A stretch of DNA of 64,000 bases, taken from positions 1-64,000 of the forward strand of contig NZ_JBFLUG010000033.1 in NCBI RefSeq assembly GCF_041008525.1, written 5' to 3'. This DNA comes from Parafrankia sp041008525 (GTDB lineage: Bacteria; Actinomycetota; Actinomycetes; Frankiales; Frankiaceae). Position numbers and translations under genes: made by a program. Below are positions 51,447 to 60,256 of this stretch, in pieces (within the stretch, counting starts at the first letter, position 1; each line of letters starts with the position of its first letter). The notes under the pieces are model-generated. The model did not search any database. It was not told the DNA's origin and was given only the letters and a program-made list of their open reading frames with translations.

Positions 51447-52349
51447 CGTCTTCCTCTCGTCCGGGGGTCTCGCGGACTAAGAACGAAACAAAACGGAAAA
51501 GCAGGCAAAAGGTGTTGCCGGCCTGCCCGGTTTCCGCCGCCTGAAGCGGCCGGGGACGCAGGTGGGCCGCGGAAACCGGTTCCGTGTCGAGGGGCCGGCG
51601 CAGCCGGGTCGGCGCTGCCCTTTACGACAGACAAATCTCCTTGCCGAGAAATGACACTAGCAAGGGGATCTTCGTCCCGGCAATCGGCGCATTGTGCACC
51701 GTGGTGCCGAACGCGCGCAGTGAGGGTTGTGATCGGGCGGAGGTGTATGGGGTGGCCCGGACGCGCCCGCCCGGGCCGGCCGGTGGGCGAGGGCCGTCGC
51801 GGTCGCCGCCGCCTCGGCCGGCTCCTGGCCGCCGCGGGCCCGTCCGCCCCGCCCAGGCCGGCTCCCCGTCGACCGGCCGGGGCGGGGGTGCCGGTGATCC
51901 TGCGTTCGTTCTCCGTTGATACAGCGCCACGAGGGCCGTCGCCAGGTGGGTGAATCCGCTATTGGGGCACACGGCGGTTGTGAATCCGGTGTCTTCGGGA
52001 TGGGAATGTCGGTGGTGGAAGGTGGGTAAATACCAGCCGGTGGCCGCCGCTGTCGGCCGCCGGTGCCGTTGCCGCCGTCACCCCTGGTCGTGGGTGGACG
52101 CCGGTGGGCGATGGGCGGCCCGGTCGGACCGGCGCCCGCGGGAAAGCCACACCGGCCGGTCGGCCCACCTCCCGGCGTCGTTCGGTCACTGCGCCACACC
52201 GCACCGCGTTGGCGCCCTTTCCCGAACCTACGCGAGAGGGCTGGACCGAAAGTGCCGGTTGCGGGGCGGCCCGAACGGGTGTGAACACTTCGGTGCCATG
52301 CCCATTGTGCCTTTGCCGCCGCCCGCCTTTGCCGCGATACGGTTCGGCG
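51447..52349. other. Long intergenic region between the LuxR regulator and the helicase
   Basis: I see no convincing gene in 903 bases. An AT-rich stretch at 51480-51515 (gaacgaaacaaaacgg) probably carries the promoter of the LuxR gene. Several overlapping frames on both strands are open but have mixed codon usage and no ribosome site. Confidence 0.45.
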
Positions 52350-55028
52350 TCAGAGCTGGTCGACGGCGGTGACCCGCAGGACGGCTGTTCCCGCCTCGTC
52401 CGAGGCGGCGAGGTCGACCTCGGCACTGATTCCCCAGTCGTGGTCACCCGCCGGGTCGTCGAAGATCTGCCGCAGCGTCCACCGGTCGGCGGCGGTCGTG
52501 ACGATGAGCAGACCCGGCCCGCGGGCGTCCGGCCCCGTCCCGATCTCGGTGTACAGCTCGAAGTAGGGCTCCAGCGCCTCCCGCCAGGCCTGCGCGTCGA
52601 AGCCGGCCTCGGCGTCGAGTTCGCCGAGCAGGTCGTAGCGGCGCAGTGCGGCCAGCTCCACCCGCCGGAACAGCGCGTTGCGCACCAGCACCCGGAACGC
52701 GCGGGTGTTCGCGGTGACGGCGGAGGTCCGCTCCACCAGCATGCCCGCGGCCCCCGGGCCACCGCCGGTGCCGGCTCCGTCGCCGGCATCGGGGTCGCGC
52801 AGCGCCTCCCACTCGTCGAGCAGGCTGGAGTCGACCTGGCGGACGAGCTCCCCGAGCCATTCGGTGAGGTCGACGAGCTCCTCGGTGCGTGCCTCCTCCG
52901 GCACCGTCTGGCGCAGCGCCTTGAACGCGTCGGCCAGGTAACGCAGCAGCAGGCCCTCCGACCGGGCCAGCCCGTAGAAGTCGACGTACTCGGCGAAGGT
53001 CATCGCCCGCTCGAACATGTCGCGGGCCACCGACTTCGGCGCCAGCTCGTAGTCGTCGACCCAGGGGTGGCCGCGCCGGTAGGTGGCCAGGGCGGCGTGC
53101 AGCAGCTCCTCGAGCGGTTTGGGCCAGGTGACCTCCTCCAGCAGCTCCATGCGCCGGTCGTACTCGACACCGTCGGCCTTCATCGCGGCGACCGCCTCGC
53201 CGCGGGCGCGGAACTGCTGCGCGGACAGCACCTGCCGCGGGTTGTCCAGCGTCGACTCGAGCAGGCTGAGGACGTCCAGCGCGTAGGCGGGGGATTCGCG
53301 GTCGAGCAGGTCGATGGCGGCCAGCGCGAACGGGGACAGCGGCTGGTTGAGCGCGAAGTCGAGCTGCAGGTCGACGGTGAGCCGCACCGAGCGGCCGGTC
53401 TCGTCCGGAGTGTCGAGTTTCTCGATCACCCCGGCGGCCAGCAGCGCCCGGTAGATCGCGATCGCGCGGTGGATGTGCCGGCGCTGCGCCGGGCGCGGCT
53501 CGTGGTTGTCGGTGAGCAGGTGGCGCATCGCGGTGAACGCGTCCCCGGGGCGGTTGACCACGTTGAGCAGCATCGAGTGGCTCACGGCGAACTGGGACAC
53601 CAGCGGTTCCGGCTCGGCGCCGACCAGTCGTTCGAACGTGGGCACGCCCCAGGAGACGAAACCCTCCGGCGGCTTGCGGCGCACCACCTTGCGCCGCTTC
53701 TTCGGATCGTCGCCGGCCTTCGCCAGGGCCTTCTCGTTCTCGACGACATGCTCGGGCGCCTGCACGACCACGTTGCCGACCGTGTCGAACCCCGCCCGGC
53801 CGGCCCGACCGGCGATCTGGTGGAACTCCCGCGCGGTCAGGATCCGGGTGCGGGTCCCGTCGTACTTGGACAGCGCGGTGAACACGACCGTGCGGATCGG
53901 CACGTTGATGCCGACCCCGAGGGTGTCGGTGCCGCAGATCACCTTGAGCAGCCCCGCCTGCGCGAGCAGCTCGACCAGCCGGCGGTACTTGGGAAGCATC
54001 CCCGCGTGGTGCACCCCGATCCCGTGCCGGACCAGGCGCGACAACGTTCTGCCGAACCCGGAGGCGAACCGGAAGCCGCCGATCATCTGCGCGATCGCGT
54101 CCTTCTCCGCCCGGGTGGAGACGTTGATGCTCATCAGCGACTGCGCCCGCTCGAGCGCCGAGGCCTGGGTGAAGTGCACGACGTAGATCGGGGCCTGCCG
54201 CGTCTCGAGCAGCTCCTCGATCGTCTCGTGCAGCGGGGTGATCACATAGCGGTGGAACAGCGGCACCGGTCGCTGCGCCGAGCGCACGACGGCCGTCGGC
54301 CGCCCGGTGCGCCGGGTCAGGTCCTCCTCGAAGCGGGTGACGTCGCCCAGCGTCGCCGACATGAGCAGGAACTGGGTGTGCGGCAGCTCGATGAGCGGCA
54401 CCTGCCAGGCCCAGCCCCGATCGGGGTCGGCGTAGTAGTGGAACTCGTCCATGACGACCTGGCCGACGTCCGCCGCGGCCCCGTCACGCAGCGCGATGTT
54501 CGCGAGGATCTCGGCCGTGCAGCAGATGATCGGCGCCCCCTCGTTGACGGAGGCGTCACCGGTCATCATCCCGACGCTGGCGGCGCCGAACACCGCGCAC
54601 AGCGTGAAGAACTTCTCCGACACCAGCGCCTTGATCGGCGCGGTGTAGAAGGTGCGCCGGCCCCAGCCGAGTGCCGCGAAGTGCGCGCCGGTGGCCACCA
54701 GGCTCTTCCCGCTGCCGGTCGGCGTCGCCAGGATGACGTTCGAGCCGCTGACCACCTCGATGAGCGCCTCGGTCTGCGCCGGGTACAGCTCCAGGCCCTG
54801 ATCCACCACCCAGGCGCCGAACGCGTCGAACAGCGCGTCGGCGTCCGCCTCCGGGTCCGGCCCACCGGCGGGCAGGCGCGCTGTCAGCGTCACCGGGGCC
54901 ACCGGGGCCACCGGCTGCTGGGGCTGCGCTGTCTGTGGCCCGGCCGGCGGTCCGGCCTCGGGCTGGGGCTCGCTGCGGGGACTGCTCGGTGGCGGGGTCC
55001 GGGGCGGGGTCTGGGGCTGGTACGTCAT
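52350..55028 (-). CDS. DEAD/DEAH-box Ski2-like helicase with DUF3516 domain
   Basis: The protein is 892 residues. Superfamily 2 motifs are in order: Q-motif region, TPTGSGKSLVATGAH (I), TAPIKALVSEKFF (Ia), DEFHYYAD (II), LMSATLGD (III), and GVHHAGMLPKYRRLVE, CGTDTLGVGINVPIRTVVF and FHQIAGRAGRAGFDT (IV-VI). The C-terminal half matches DUF3516, found in actinobacterial Ski2-like helicases. A Pro/Gln-rich N-terminal tail of about 45 residues precedes the core. Role in RNA or DNA remodelling is inferred. The start is ATG at 55028. Confidence 0.93.
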   Translation of the reverse strand: MTYQPQTPPRTPPPSSPRSEPQPEAGPPAGPQTAQPQQPVAPVAPVTLTARLPAGGPDPEADADALFDAFGAWVVDQGLELYPAQTEALIEVVSGSNVILATPTGSGKSLVATGAHFAALGWGRRTFYTAPIKALVSEKFFTLCAVFGAASVGMMTGDASVNEGAPIICCTAEILANIALRDGAAADVGQVVMDEFHYYADPDRGWAWQVPLIELPHTQFLLMSATLGDVTRFEEDLTRRTGRPTAVVRSAQRPVPLFHRYVITPLHETIEELLETRQAPIYVVHFTQASALERAQSLMSINVSTRAEKDAIAQMIGGFRFASGFGRTLSRLVRHGIGVHHAGMLPKYRRLVELLAQAGLLKVICGTDTLGVGINVPIRTVVFTALSKYDGTRTRILTAREFHQIAGRAGRAGFDTVGNVVVQAPEHVVENEKALAKAGDDPKKRRKVVRRKPPEGFVSWGVPTFERLVGAEPEPLVSQFAVSHSMLLNVVNRPGDAFTAMRHLLTDNHEPRPAQRRHIHRAIAIYRALLAAGVIEKLDTPDETGRSVRLTVDLQLDFALNQPLSPFALAAIDLLDRESPAYALDVLSLLESTLDNPRQVLSAQQFRARGEAVAAMKADGVEYDRRMELLEEVTWPKPLEELLHAALATYRRGHPWVDDYELAPKSVARDMFERAMTFAEYVDFYGLARSEGLLLRYLADAFKALRQTVPEEARTEELVDLTEWLGELVRQVDSSLLDEWEALRDPDAGDGAGTGGGPGAAGMLVERTSAVTANTRAFRVLVRNALFRRVELAALRRYDLLGELDAEAGFDAQAWREALEPYFELYTEIGTGPDARGPGLLIVTTAADRWTLRQIFDDPAGDHDWGISAEVDLAASDEAGTAVLRVTAVDQL

Positions 55029-55277
55029 GGTGTCCTCGATCGTGCCGCACGCCGCCGCTCCGCGGGGCGCGGGGCGCCCACGGCGGTTCCGGGGCGGTTC
55101 CCTGGCGGTGTCGTGACGGAGTCGTCACAGCTCCCGCGGCGCGGCACGGCGACCGCGGGTGAGCAGGGCAGGTGTGTGCTGGTGTGTTGTCCGTTGGTTC
55201 TGGCATGAGGTGCCCGCCCCACCTACCGGGGTCCGCGGGCGGCCGGTGATGCCCGGTGTGCGGTTAGCGTCGGCGAG

Positions 55278-55520
55278 GTGGATGAGCTCCCTCTGCTCGT
55301 CGGGTCGGGTGACATCGCCCGTGCGCTGGGCGTGACCCGACAGGCTGTCGATCACCGTCTGCGCAGTGATCCGGCGGCGCCCGCGGCCGCGGGGGTCGTG
55401 AACCGGACGTCCGCCTGGAACGGGACCCGTATCTGGTGGCGCGAGGACATCGACCGGTGGCTGAACCTCGAGCCTGACCGGTGGCACCGCCTGCTGGCCT
55501 CGACCGCCCGAAGCGGGTGA
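55278..55520 (+). CDS. Small helix-turn-helix DNA-binding protein (80 aa)
   Basis: The N-terminus LVGSGDIARALGVTRQAVDHRLRSDPAAPAAAGV resembles a MerR-like/excisionase winged helix, and WWREDIDRWLNLEPDRW gives the typical final strand and helix. It starts with GTG at 55278 without a strong ribosome site. Such stand-alone HTH proteins occur next to helicases and in integrated elements. Its target is unknown. Confidence 0.65.
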   Translation: MDELPLLVGSGDIARALGVTRQAVDHRLRSDPAAPAAAGVVNRTSAWNGTRIWWREDIDRWLNLEPDRWHRLLASTARSG

Positions 55521-55622
55521 TCAGCGGTGAGCTGATCGTCTGATCGCCGGCCCGTTCCGGCACAAGATAGTCAACGCTGTTGACGGCCGCCCATGGTGAA
55601 ATCTGATCTTGAAATGTCCCCT

Positions 55623-55662
55623 CCGTCCCAGGGCGGGCGCACTCTCACCCGCCCTGGGACGG
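55623..55662 (-). terminator. 15-bp hairpin over the helD stop codon
   Basis: Arms 55623-55637 and 55648-55662 (core CGTCCCAGGGCGGG) with a 10-base loop that contains the helD stop codon. On the minus strand an AT-richer stretch follows, which fits termination of helD. Confidence 0.7.
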
Positions 55663-58323
55663 ACCGATCGGCACCTCCTCGGACATCGTCGGTCGAGGGC
55701 GCAGCCGCCCGAGCGCGGCCGGCAGCCCACCGACATGAACGACGCCAAGCTGGTTCGTCGGACGGGTCAGCGCCACGTACAGGTCCCCGGCGCCCCGCGG
55801 GGACTCGGCCAGGATCCGTTCGGGCTCCACCACGATCACCGCGTCGAACTCCAGCCCCTTCGACTCCCGCACCGTGAGGACCACCACCGGCTGCTCCGGG
55901 TCGGGCCCCGCCGCCCCGTCACCCGCCGCTCCGTCGCGGGACACGGTGCCGGGCACGCCCTCGGTGAGCGCCCGCGCGAGACCGGCCAGCTGGTCGCGGC
56001 GCGCCGTCGGCACGATCACCGCGAGCCGCCCACCGCCGCAGGCGTCGTGCTCCTCGGCGACCAGGTCGGCGAGGCGGGCGGTCAGCTCCTGCTCGGTGAC
56101 GGCGAGGCGCCACGGTGCGTGGCCCGACCGGCGGACCGACCGCGGTGCCCGCAGCCCTCGGCCCTGCAGCGCCAGGACGTCTCCGGCGACCTCCATGATC
56201 TCGGCGCCGGTGCGGTAGTTCACGGTCAGCCGCTCGAGGACGAACCGCTGCCCGACATACGGGGCGAGGACCTGCTCCCACGAGGATGTCCCGGCCGCGT
56301 CGCCGGTCTGCGCGACGTCGCCGACCAGCGTCATCGACCTGCTCGGGCAGCGGCGCATCACCATCCGCCAGGCCATCGGCGACAGTTCCTGCGCCTCGTC
56401 GACGATCACATGGCCGAACGCCCAGCCGCGGTCGGCGGCCGCCCGCTCCGCGGTGGTGCGGGCGTCGATCTCGGCGTGCCGCTCGCCGAAACGGTCGGCG
56501 TCGATGAGATCGCTGGCCATCAGCACCTCCCCGTCAGGATCCTCGGTGTCGCCGCGGGCGAGGATGTCGAGGACTCCGCCGGCGTACTCGATGCGTTCCC
56601 GGCGTTCCAGATGCGCCGACACCGCGGCGTCGATCGCGAGCCGGGGGTCGTCGCCGAGCAGTTCGGCGGCCTCGTCGAGCAGCGGGGCGTCGGTGGCGGT
56701 CCAGTCCTGGCGGCCCGGCGGGCGCAGCAGCGCCGCCCGTTCGTCGCCGGTCAGCTCCGGGGCGGCGCGGCCCAGCGCGTCGGCGTCGGCGAACAGGTCG
56801 GTCAGCAGTGCCTGCGGGCTGAGTAGCGGCCACAGACTGTCGATCGCCTCGGCCAGCCGCGGGTCGGAGCTGAGGTCCCGGCGCAGGTCGGCGAGGTCGG
56901 CGGCATCCAGCACCGGGCGCTCGGAGGCGGCCGCGGCCGCGGCGAGGGCGGTGTCCGACCAGTCGGCGCCCACGGCCGTGCTGTCGTTCTGGTGCTCGCG
57001 GGCGGCGTCCGTGTCCGGCCAGAGCATGAAGTCGTCGACGAAGTCCGGGATGTCGACCTCGTCGATGGATGCCTCGTAGCGATCGGCGATCTGGCGGGTC
57101 AGCCCGGCGATGACCTCGCGGACGAACACCGGCCGGGCCAGGTTGTGCGGCCGGCCGGTGAGCCGCGCGGCGGCCCGCGCCGGCACGACGATCGTCTCGT
57201 CGAGGCGCGCCACCCCGTCGGCCACGGTGATCTCCAGCGGCTGCTCCGGCAGCCGCTGGCGGTCACGCACCGCGGCACCGAGGACGTCCACCATGATCGA
57301 ACGTCCCTTGACCTCGGCGGCCAGGGTGCTCTCGCTGGAACGCCCGCGCACCCCGGGGAACAGGTCGCCGATCGTCGACAGCAGCACGCCGGTCTCGCCG
57401 AGGGAGGGCAGCACCTGCTCGATGTAGCGCAGGAAGGCCGGGTTCGGCCCGATGATCAGCACACCGCGGCGGGCGAGGTGCTCCCGGCGCGAGTACAGCA
57501 GGTAGGCGGCGCGGTGCAGTGCCACGGTGGTCTTGCCGGTGCCCGGCCCTCCGTCGACGACGAGGACGCCGTCCTGGTCGGAGCGGATGATCCGGTCCTG
57601 CTCGGACTGGATGGTCGCGACGATGTCGCGCATCCGGCCCGTGCGCTGGGCGCCGAGGGTGGCGAGCAGTGTGGCCTCGCCGACCAGGGCGTCGCGGGGG
57701 ACCTCTCCGGCGAGCGCACCGCCGCCGGTGCTGGTGCCGGCACCGCTGCTCCGGTCGCTTCCCTCCGCGCCGAGGCCGTCCAGGGTCAGCAGGCCGAGCA
57801 CGCCGTCGCCGAGCGTTCCGGTGTCGAGGGTCTCGTCGTCGAGATGGGTCACCCGCCGACCGACGGTCCGGATGTGGCGGCGGCGGGCCACGCCGAGCGG
57901 GGTGGCGCCGGTTGCCAGGTAGAACGGGCGGGAGGCCGGGGCTCGCCAGTCGATGAGCAGGGGGTCGTAGCCGGTGTCCGGGTCGAGTACACCCATCCGG
58001 CCGATGTAGCGGCGTTCCCCGTCGGCCATGTCGATCCGGCCGAACAGCAGTCGGTCGCGGACCGCGTCGAACCGCGCCACCTGATCGGCATGCCGGGCGG
58101 CGAGGGCGTCCCGGTCGGCGCGCGCGCCGGGTTCGGGGTCGTCGCGCAGCAGCACCTGGGCGAGCTCGGCGGACGCGGTGGCACGCAGCTGGTCCAGCCG
58201 GTCGTGCAGCATTGTCAGGTACTGCTGCTCCCGCTCCCGCTCGGCGTCGCCGCCGTCCCCCGGCAGTGGGGTTCGGGGCTCGGGAGTGTCCGCTGACCCG
58301 GTGGGCACCGATTGCTTTGACAA
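55645..58323 (-). CDS. helD: HelD-type RNA polymerase recycling ATPase (UvrD-like)
   Basis: The protein is 892 residues. It begins with a coiled N-terminal arm (EREREQQYLTMLHDRLDQLRATASAELAQVLL), then FGRIDMADGERRYIGRMGVLDPDTGYDPLLIDWRAPASRPFYLAT, a strongly conserved HelD patch. Walker A is GGPGTGKTTVALHRAAYLLYSRR, and VIVDEAQELSPMAWRMVMRRCP gives the Walker B site. The C-terminal helicase motifs are LTVRESKGLEFDAVIVVEP and LYVALTRPTNQL. HelD removes stalled or inhibited RNA polymerase from DNA, and in some actinobacteria confers rifampicin tolerance. The TTG start at 58323 follows GAGAGGG; a GTG at 58308 is the alternative. Confidence 0.93.
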   Translation of the reverse strand: MSKQSVPTGSADTPEPRTPLPGDGGDAEREREQQYLTMLHDRLDQLRATASAELAQVLLRDDPEPGARADRDALAARHADQVARFDAVRDRLLFGRIDMADGERRYIGRMGVLDPDTGYDPLLIDWRAPASRPFYLATGATPLGVARRRHIRTVGRRVTHLDDETLDTGTLGDGVLGLLTLDGLGAEGSDRSSGAGTSTGGGALAGEVPRDALVGEATLLATLGAQRTGRMRDIVATIQSEQDRIIRSDQDGVLVVDGGPGTGKTTVALHRAAYLLYSRREHLARRGVLIIGPNPAFLRYIEQVLPSLGETGVLLSTIGDLFPGVRGRSSESTLAAEVKGRSIMVDVLGAAVRDRQRLPEQPLEITVADGVARLDETIVVPARAAARLTGRPHNLARPVFVREVIAGLTRQIADRYEASIDEVDIPDFVDDFMLWPDTDAAREHQNDSTAVGADWSDTALAAAAAASERPVLDAADLADLRRDLSSDPRLAEAIDSLWPLLSPQALLTDLFADADALGRAAPELTGDERAALLRPPGRQDWTATDAPLLDEAAELLGDDPRLAIDAAVSAHLERRERIEYAGGVLDILARGDTEDPDGEVLMASDLIDADRFGERHAEIDARTTAERAAADRGWAFGHVIVDEAQELSPMAWRMVMRRCPSRSMTLVGDVAQTGDAAGTSSWEQVLAPYVGQRFVLERLTVNYRTGAEIMEVAGDVLALQGRGLRAPRSVRRSGHAPWRLAVTEQELTARLADLVAEEHDACGGGRLAVIVPTARRDQLAGLARALTEGVPGTVSRDGAAGDGAAGPDPEQPVVVLTVRESKGLEFDAVIVVEPERILAESPRGAGDLYVALTRPTNQLGVVHVGGLPAALGRLRPRPTMSEEVPIGPSQGG

Positions 58324-58704
58324 ACCCAGCCCTCTCGTCTACTATCCAGCATGGCGCGCGCTGTCTGGCCCGCATTCTCCAGGGGTGGCGGCGCATTCAC
58401 AGGCGTCGTAGCTTATCCAGCGTTGTGCACGTGCGGGTTGGTGCGGGTTGTGTGCTGGCAGCACGCCGCAGCGTGGCCTGTACATGATGTGGTCTGTGCC
58501 CGGCCGTGGTCTGTGCCCGGCCGCAGTGCCCGAGCGCCCGCAGTGCCCGGGCGCTGGGTGTGGCGCCCGCCCCCTGCGAGTGGCCGACATCCTAGCTCGC
58601 CGCCGCCCGCCCCTCGCCATGCCATGAACAGCGTCACGGCACTCGCCGCGGCAGCCCCGCGCCGGCCCCGCCACCGTGTTCGTTCCCGTCCGTGACCGCC
58701 CCGC
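58324..58704. other. Intergenic region upstream of helD
   Basis: No gene is seen in these 381 bases. A TATCC box near 58341-58350 (GGATAGT on the minus strand) may be the helD -10 element. The rest holds direct repeats. I did not recognise a rifampicin-associated element. Confidence 0.4.
58431..58522. repeat. Direct repeats upstream of helD
   Basis: gtgcgggttg occurs twice in tandem at 58431-58450. gtggtctgtgcccggcc (17 bp) occurs twice in tandem at 58489-58522. Related cagtgcccg units follow at about 58523-58550. Confidence 0.7.
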
Positions 58705-59217
58705 CTACCGGACGAGGCGGCGCAACGCGGCCCGGGCCAGCGGCGCGTAGGCGCGGATCACCGGCCCGGGCGCGGTGACCCGCAGCCAGGTGAGTGTCCC
58801 GCCGTCCAGGCAGGCGTCCACCCCGTGGTCGAGCTTCAGCCGCACCGCACCGACGCCGACCCGCCAGCTCCAGGTCCGCTCGACCTCATCCACCGCGGTG
58901 ACGACGAACCGGGCCGCCGGCGGCACCAGCGCGCGGACCCGGCCGCGCAGCCCCGGCACGATACGCACCGCGGGCTGCGGCACCGCGACGCCCTGCTCCA
59001 GGGATTCCCACGCGGCGGGCAGCGGGGGAGCGAACGGGCCGACGCCCCGCGGGACCCCGACCCGCTCCGACCGATGCCAGGCCTCCGCGGGGATGTCGTC
59101 CAGGACGACGGCGTGGATCTGCGGGGCCCAACTGGGCCACACCGCCGGCACGGCGTACCGCTCCCAGCACACCTGCGGTGGCGCCGGCCCGGACACATCC
59201 AGGAACACCACACTCAC
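58705..59217 (-). CDS. SRPBCC/polyketide cyclase-like protein (170 aa)
   Basis: The fold pattern is N-terminal strand, then AVPAVWPSWAPQIHAVVLDD, with ARFVVTAVDEVERTWSWRVGVGAVRLKLDHGVDACLDGGTLTWLRVTAPGPVIRAYAPLARAALRRLVR at the end, as in polyketide cyclase/dehydrase proteins. The ligand is unknown. It starts with GTG at 59217. It lies in the same direction as the phosphopantetheinyl transferase upstream and could be co-transcribed. Confidence 0.75.
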   Translation of the reverse strand: MSVVFLDVSGPAPPQVCWERYAVPAVWPSWAPQIHAVVLDDIPAEAWHRSERVGVPRGVGPFAPPLPAAWESLEQGVAVPQPAVRIVPGLRGRVRALVPPAARFVVTAVDEVERTWSWRVGVGAVRLKLDHGVDACLDGGTLTWLRVTAPGPVIRAYAPLARAALRRLVR

Positions 59218-59276
59218 ACTGACCCACGGTAGGCCGGGCCGGCCGATTCTTCACCTGCCAGCGGCGGGGGCCGCGG

Positions 59277-60110
59277 TCAGCAGCCGACGGCGATCGCGGT
59301 GACGATCAGGCCACGGCCCACCACCCAGCGTCCGGTGAACCCGGTCAGCTCGCCCGTGGGCAGGTCCGGGCCGGGAACCAGCAGCCGAGCCCGGAACTGC
59401 CCACGCGCGGTCACCCCACCCCCGGTCGACGACCCGGTCACCGGCGCCGCCAGGGGGGTGTCGTCGACCGGGTCCGTGACCGGGTCGTCGACCGTGAGGA
59501 CCAGTTCGGCGTCGTCGAAGCCGAGCCAGCGCCGGGCCAGCGGGAACCAGGCCTTGTAGACGGACTCCTTGGCGCTGAACAGCAGCCGGTCCCAGCAGAC
59601 CTGGGGATGCGCCTGCCCCAGCTCGGCGAGCAGGTCCCGCTCCTGGGGCAGCGAGATCTCACGAAGCACCCCGCCGGGGGTGGCCTCGTTCGGCTCGGCG
59701 TCGATGCCCACGCTGACCGTCGCCCCGGGCACCTCCCGGGCCACCGCCGCCGCCCGGTAGCCCTTGGTGTGGGTGATGCTGCCGACGACACCACCCGGCC
59801 AGCGCGGCTCCCGGTGCTCACCCGGCAGGATCGGCACGGCCGGTTCGCCGAGCGCCTCGAGCGCCCGGTGCGCGCAGATCCGTCCGGTGGTGAACTCCCG
59901 GCGCCGCTTGTCGACGGCGCGGGTCAACGTGGCGGCCTCCTCGGGAAACAGCCGGGCGTCCACGGCGTCACCGAAGTCGTCGTCGTACTTCTCCACGGCG
60001 GCGAGCGCCGTCCGGCCAGCACTGGGGGTGGGCGGCGGCAGGACCGCCGCGAGCAGTTCCGCACCCCCGGGCAGGCCGCCCGCGCCGCCGCCCACCCGCT
60101 GACCGGTCAT
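59277..60110 (-). CDS. 4'-phosphopantetheinyl transferase (Sfp/EntD type)
   Basis: This 277-residue enzyme activates carrier proteins by moving phosphopantetheine from CoA. Motifs P0 to P3 are seen: GEHREPRWPGGVVGSITHTKGYRAAAVA, the metal-binding VSVGIDAEPNEA, and FSAKESVYKAWFPLARRWLGFDDAEL with the catalytic lysine and glutamate. Related enzymes serve non-ribosomal peptide and polyketide synthases. None are present in this window, so it may act on megasynthases elsewhere. The start at 60110 is chosen because the upstream frame overlaps bioA promoter sequence; an ATG at 60149 is possible. Confidence 0.92.
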   Translation of the reverse strand: MTGQRVGGGAGGLPGGAELLAAVLPPPTPSAGRTALAAVEKYDDDFGDAVDARLFPEEAATLTRAVDKRRREFTTGRICAHRALEALGEPAVPILPGEHREPRWPGGVVGSITHTKGYRAAAVAREVPGATVSVGIDAEPNEATPGGVLREISLPQERDLLAELGQAHPQVCWDRLLFSAKESVYKAWFPLARRWLGFDDAELVLTVDDPVTDPVDDTPLAAPVTGSSTGGGVTARGQFRARLLVPGPDLPTGELTGFTGRWVVGRGLIVTAIAVGC

Positions 60111-60256
60111 CGCGATGCCCCTTCGCCTCGGCGAGATCATGCGTACGCGTCCCATCTTCGACGGCACCCGTCCCGGCCCGGCACCGGCCCCAGGCGCATG
60201 TGGCTCTTCCGACACGCCGGTGCGGCACCGCGCCCCCGCTGGGAGAAGGTGGACGC

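Noticed and set aside
51622..51972. 116-codon minus-strand frame in the long gap at 51.5-52.3 kb
   Set aside because: Mixed codon usage, no ribosome site and no family motif. It may be real but I cannot support it.
52104..55208. 1034-codon plus-strand frame
   Set aside because: It is the antisense of the DUF3516 helicase, which shows all helicase motifs.
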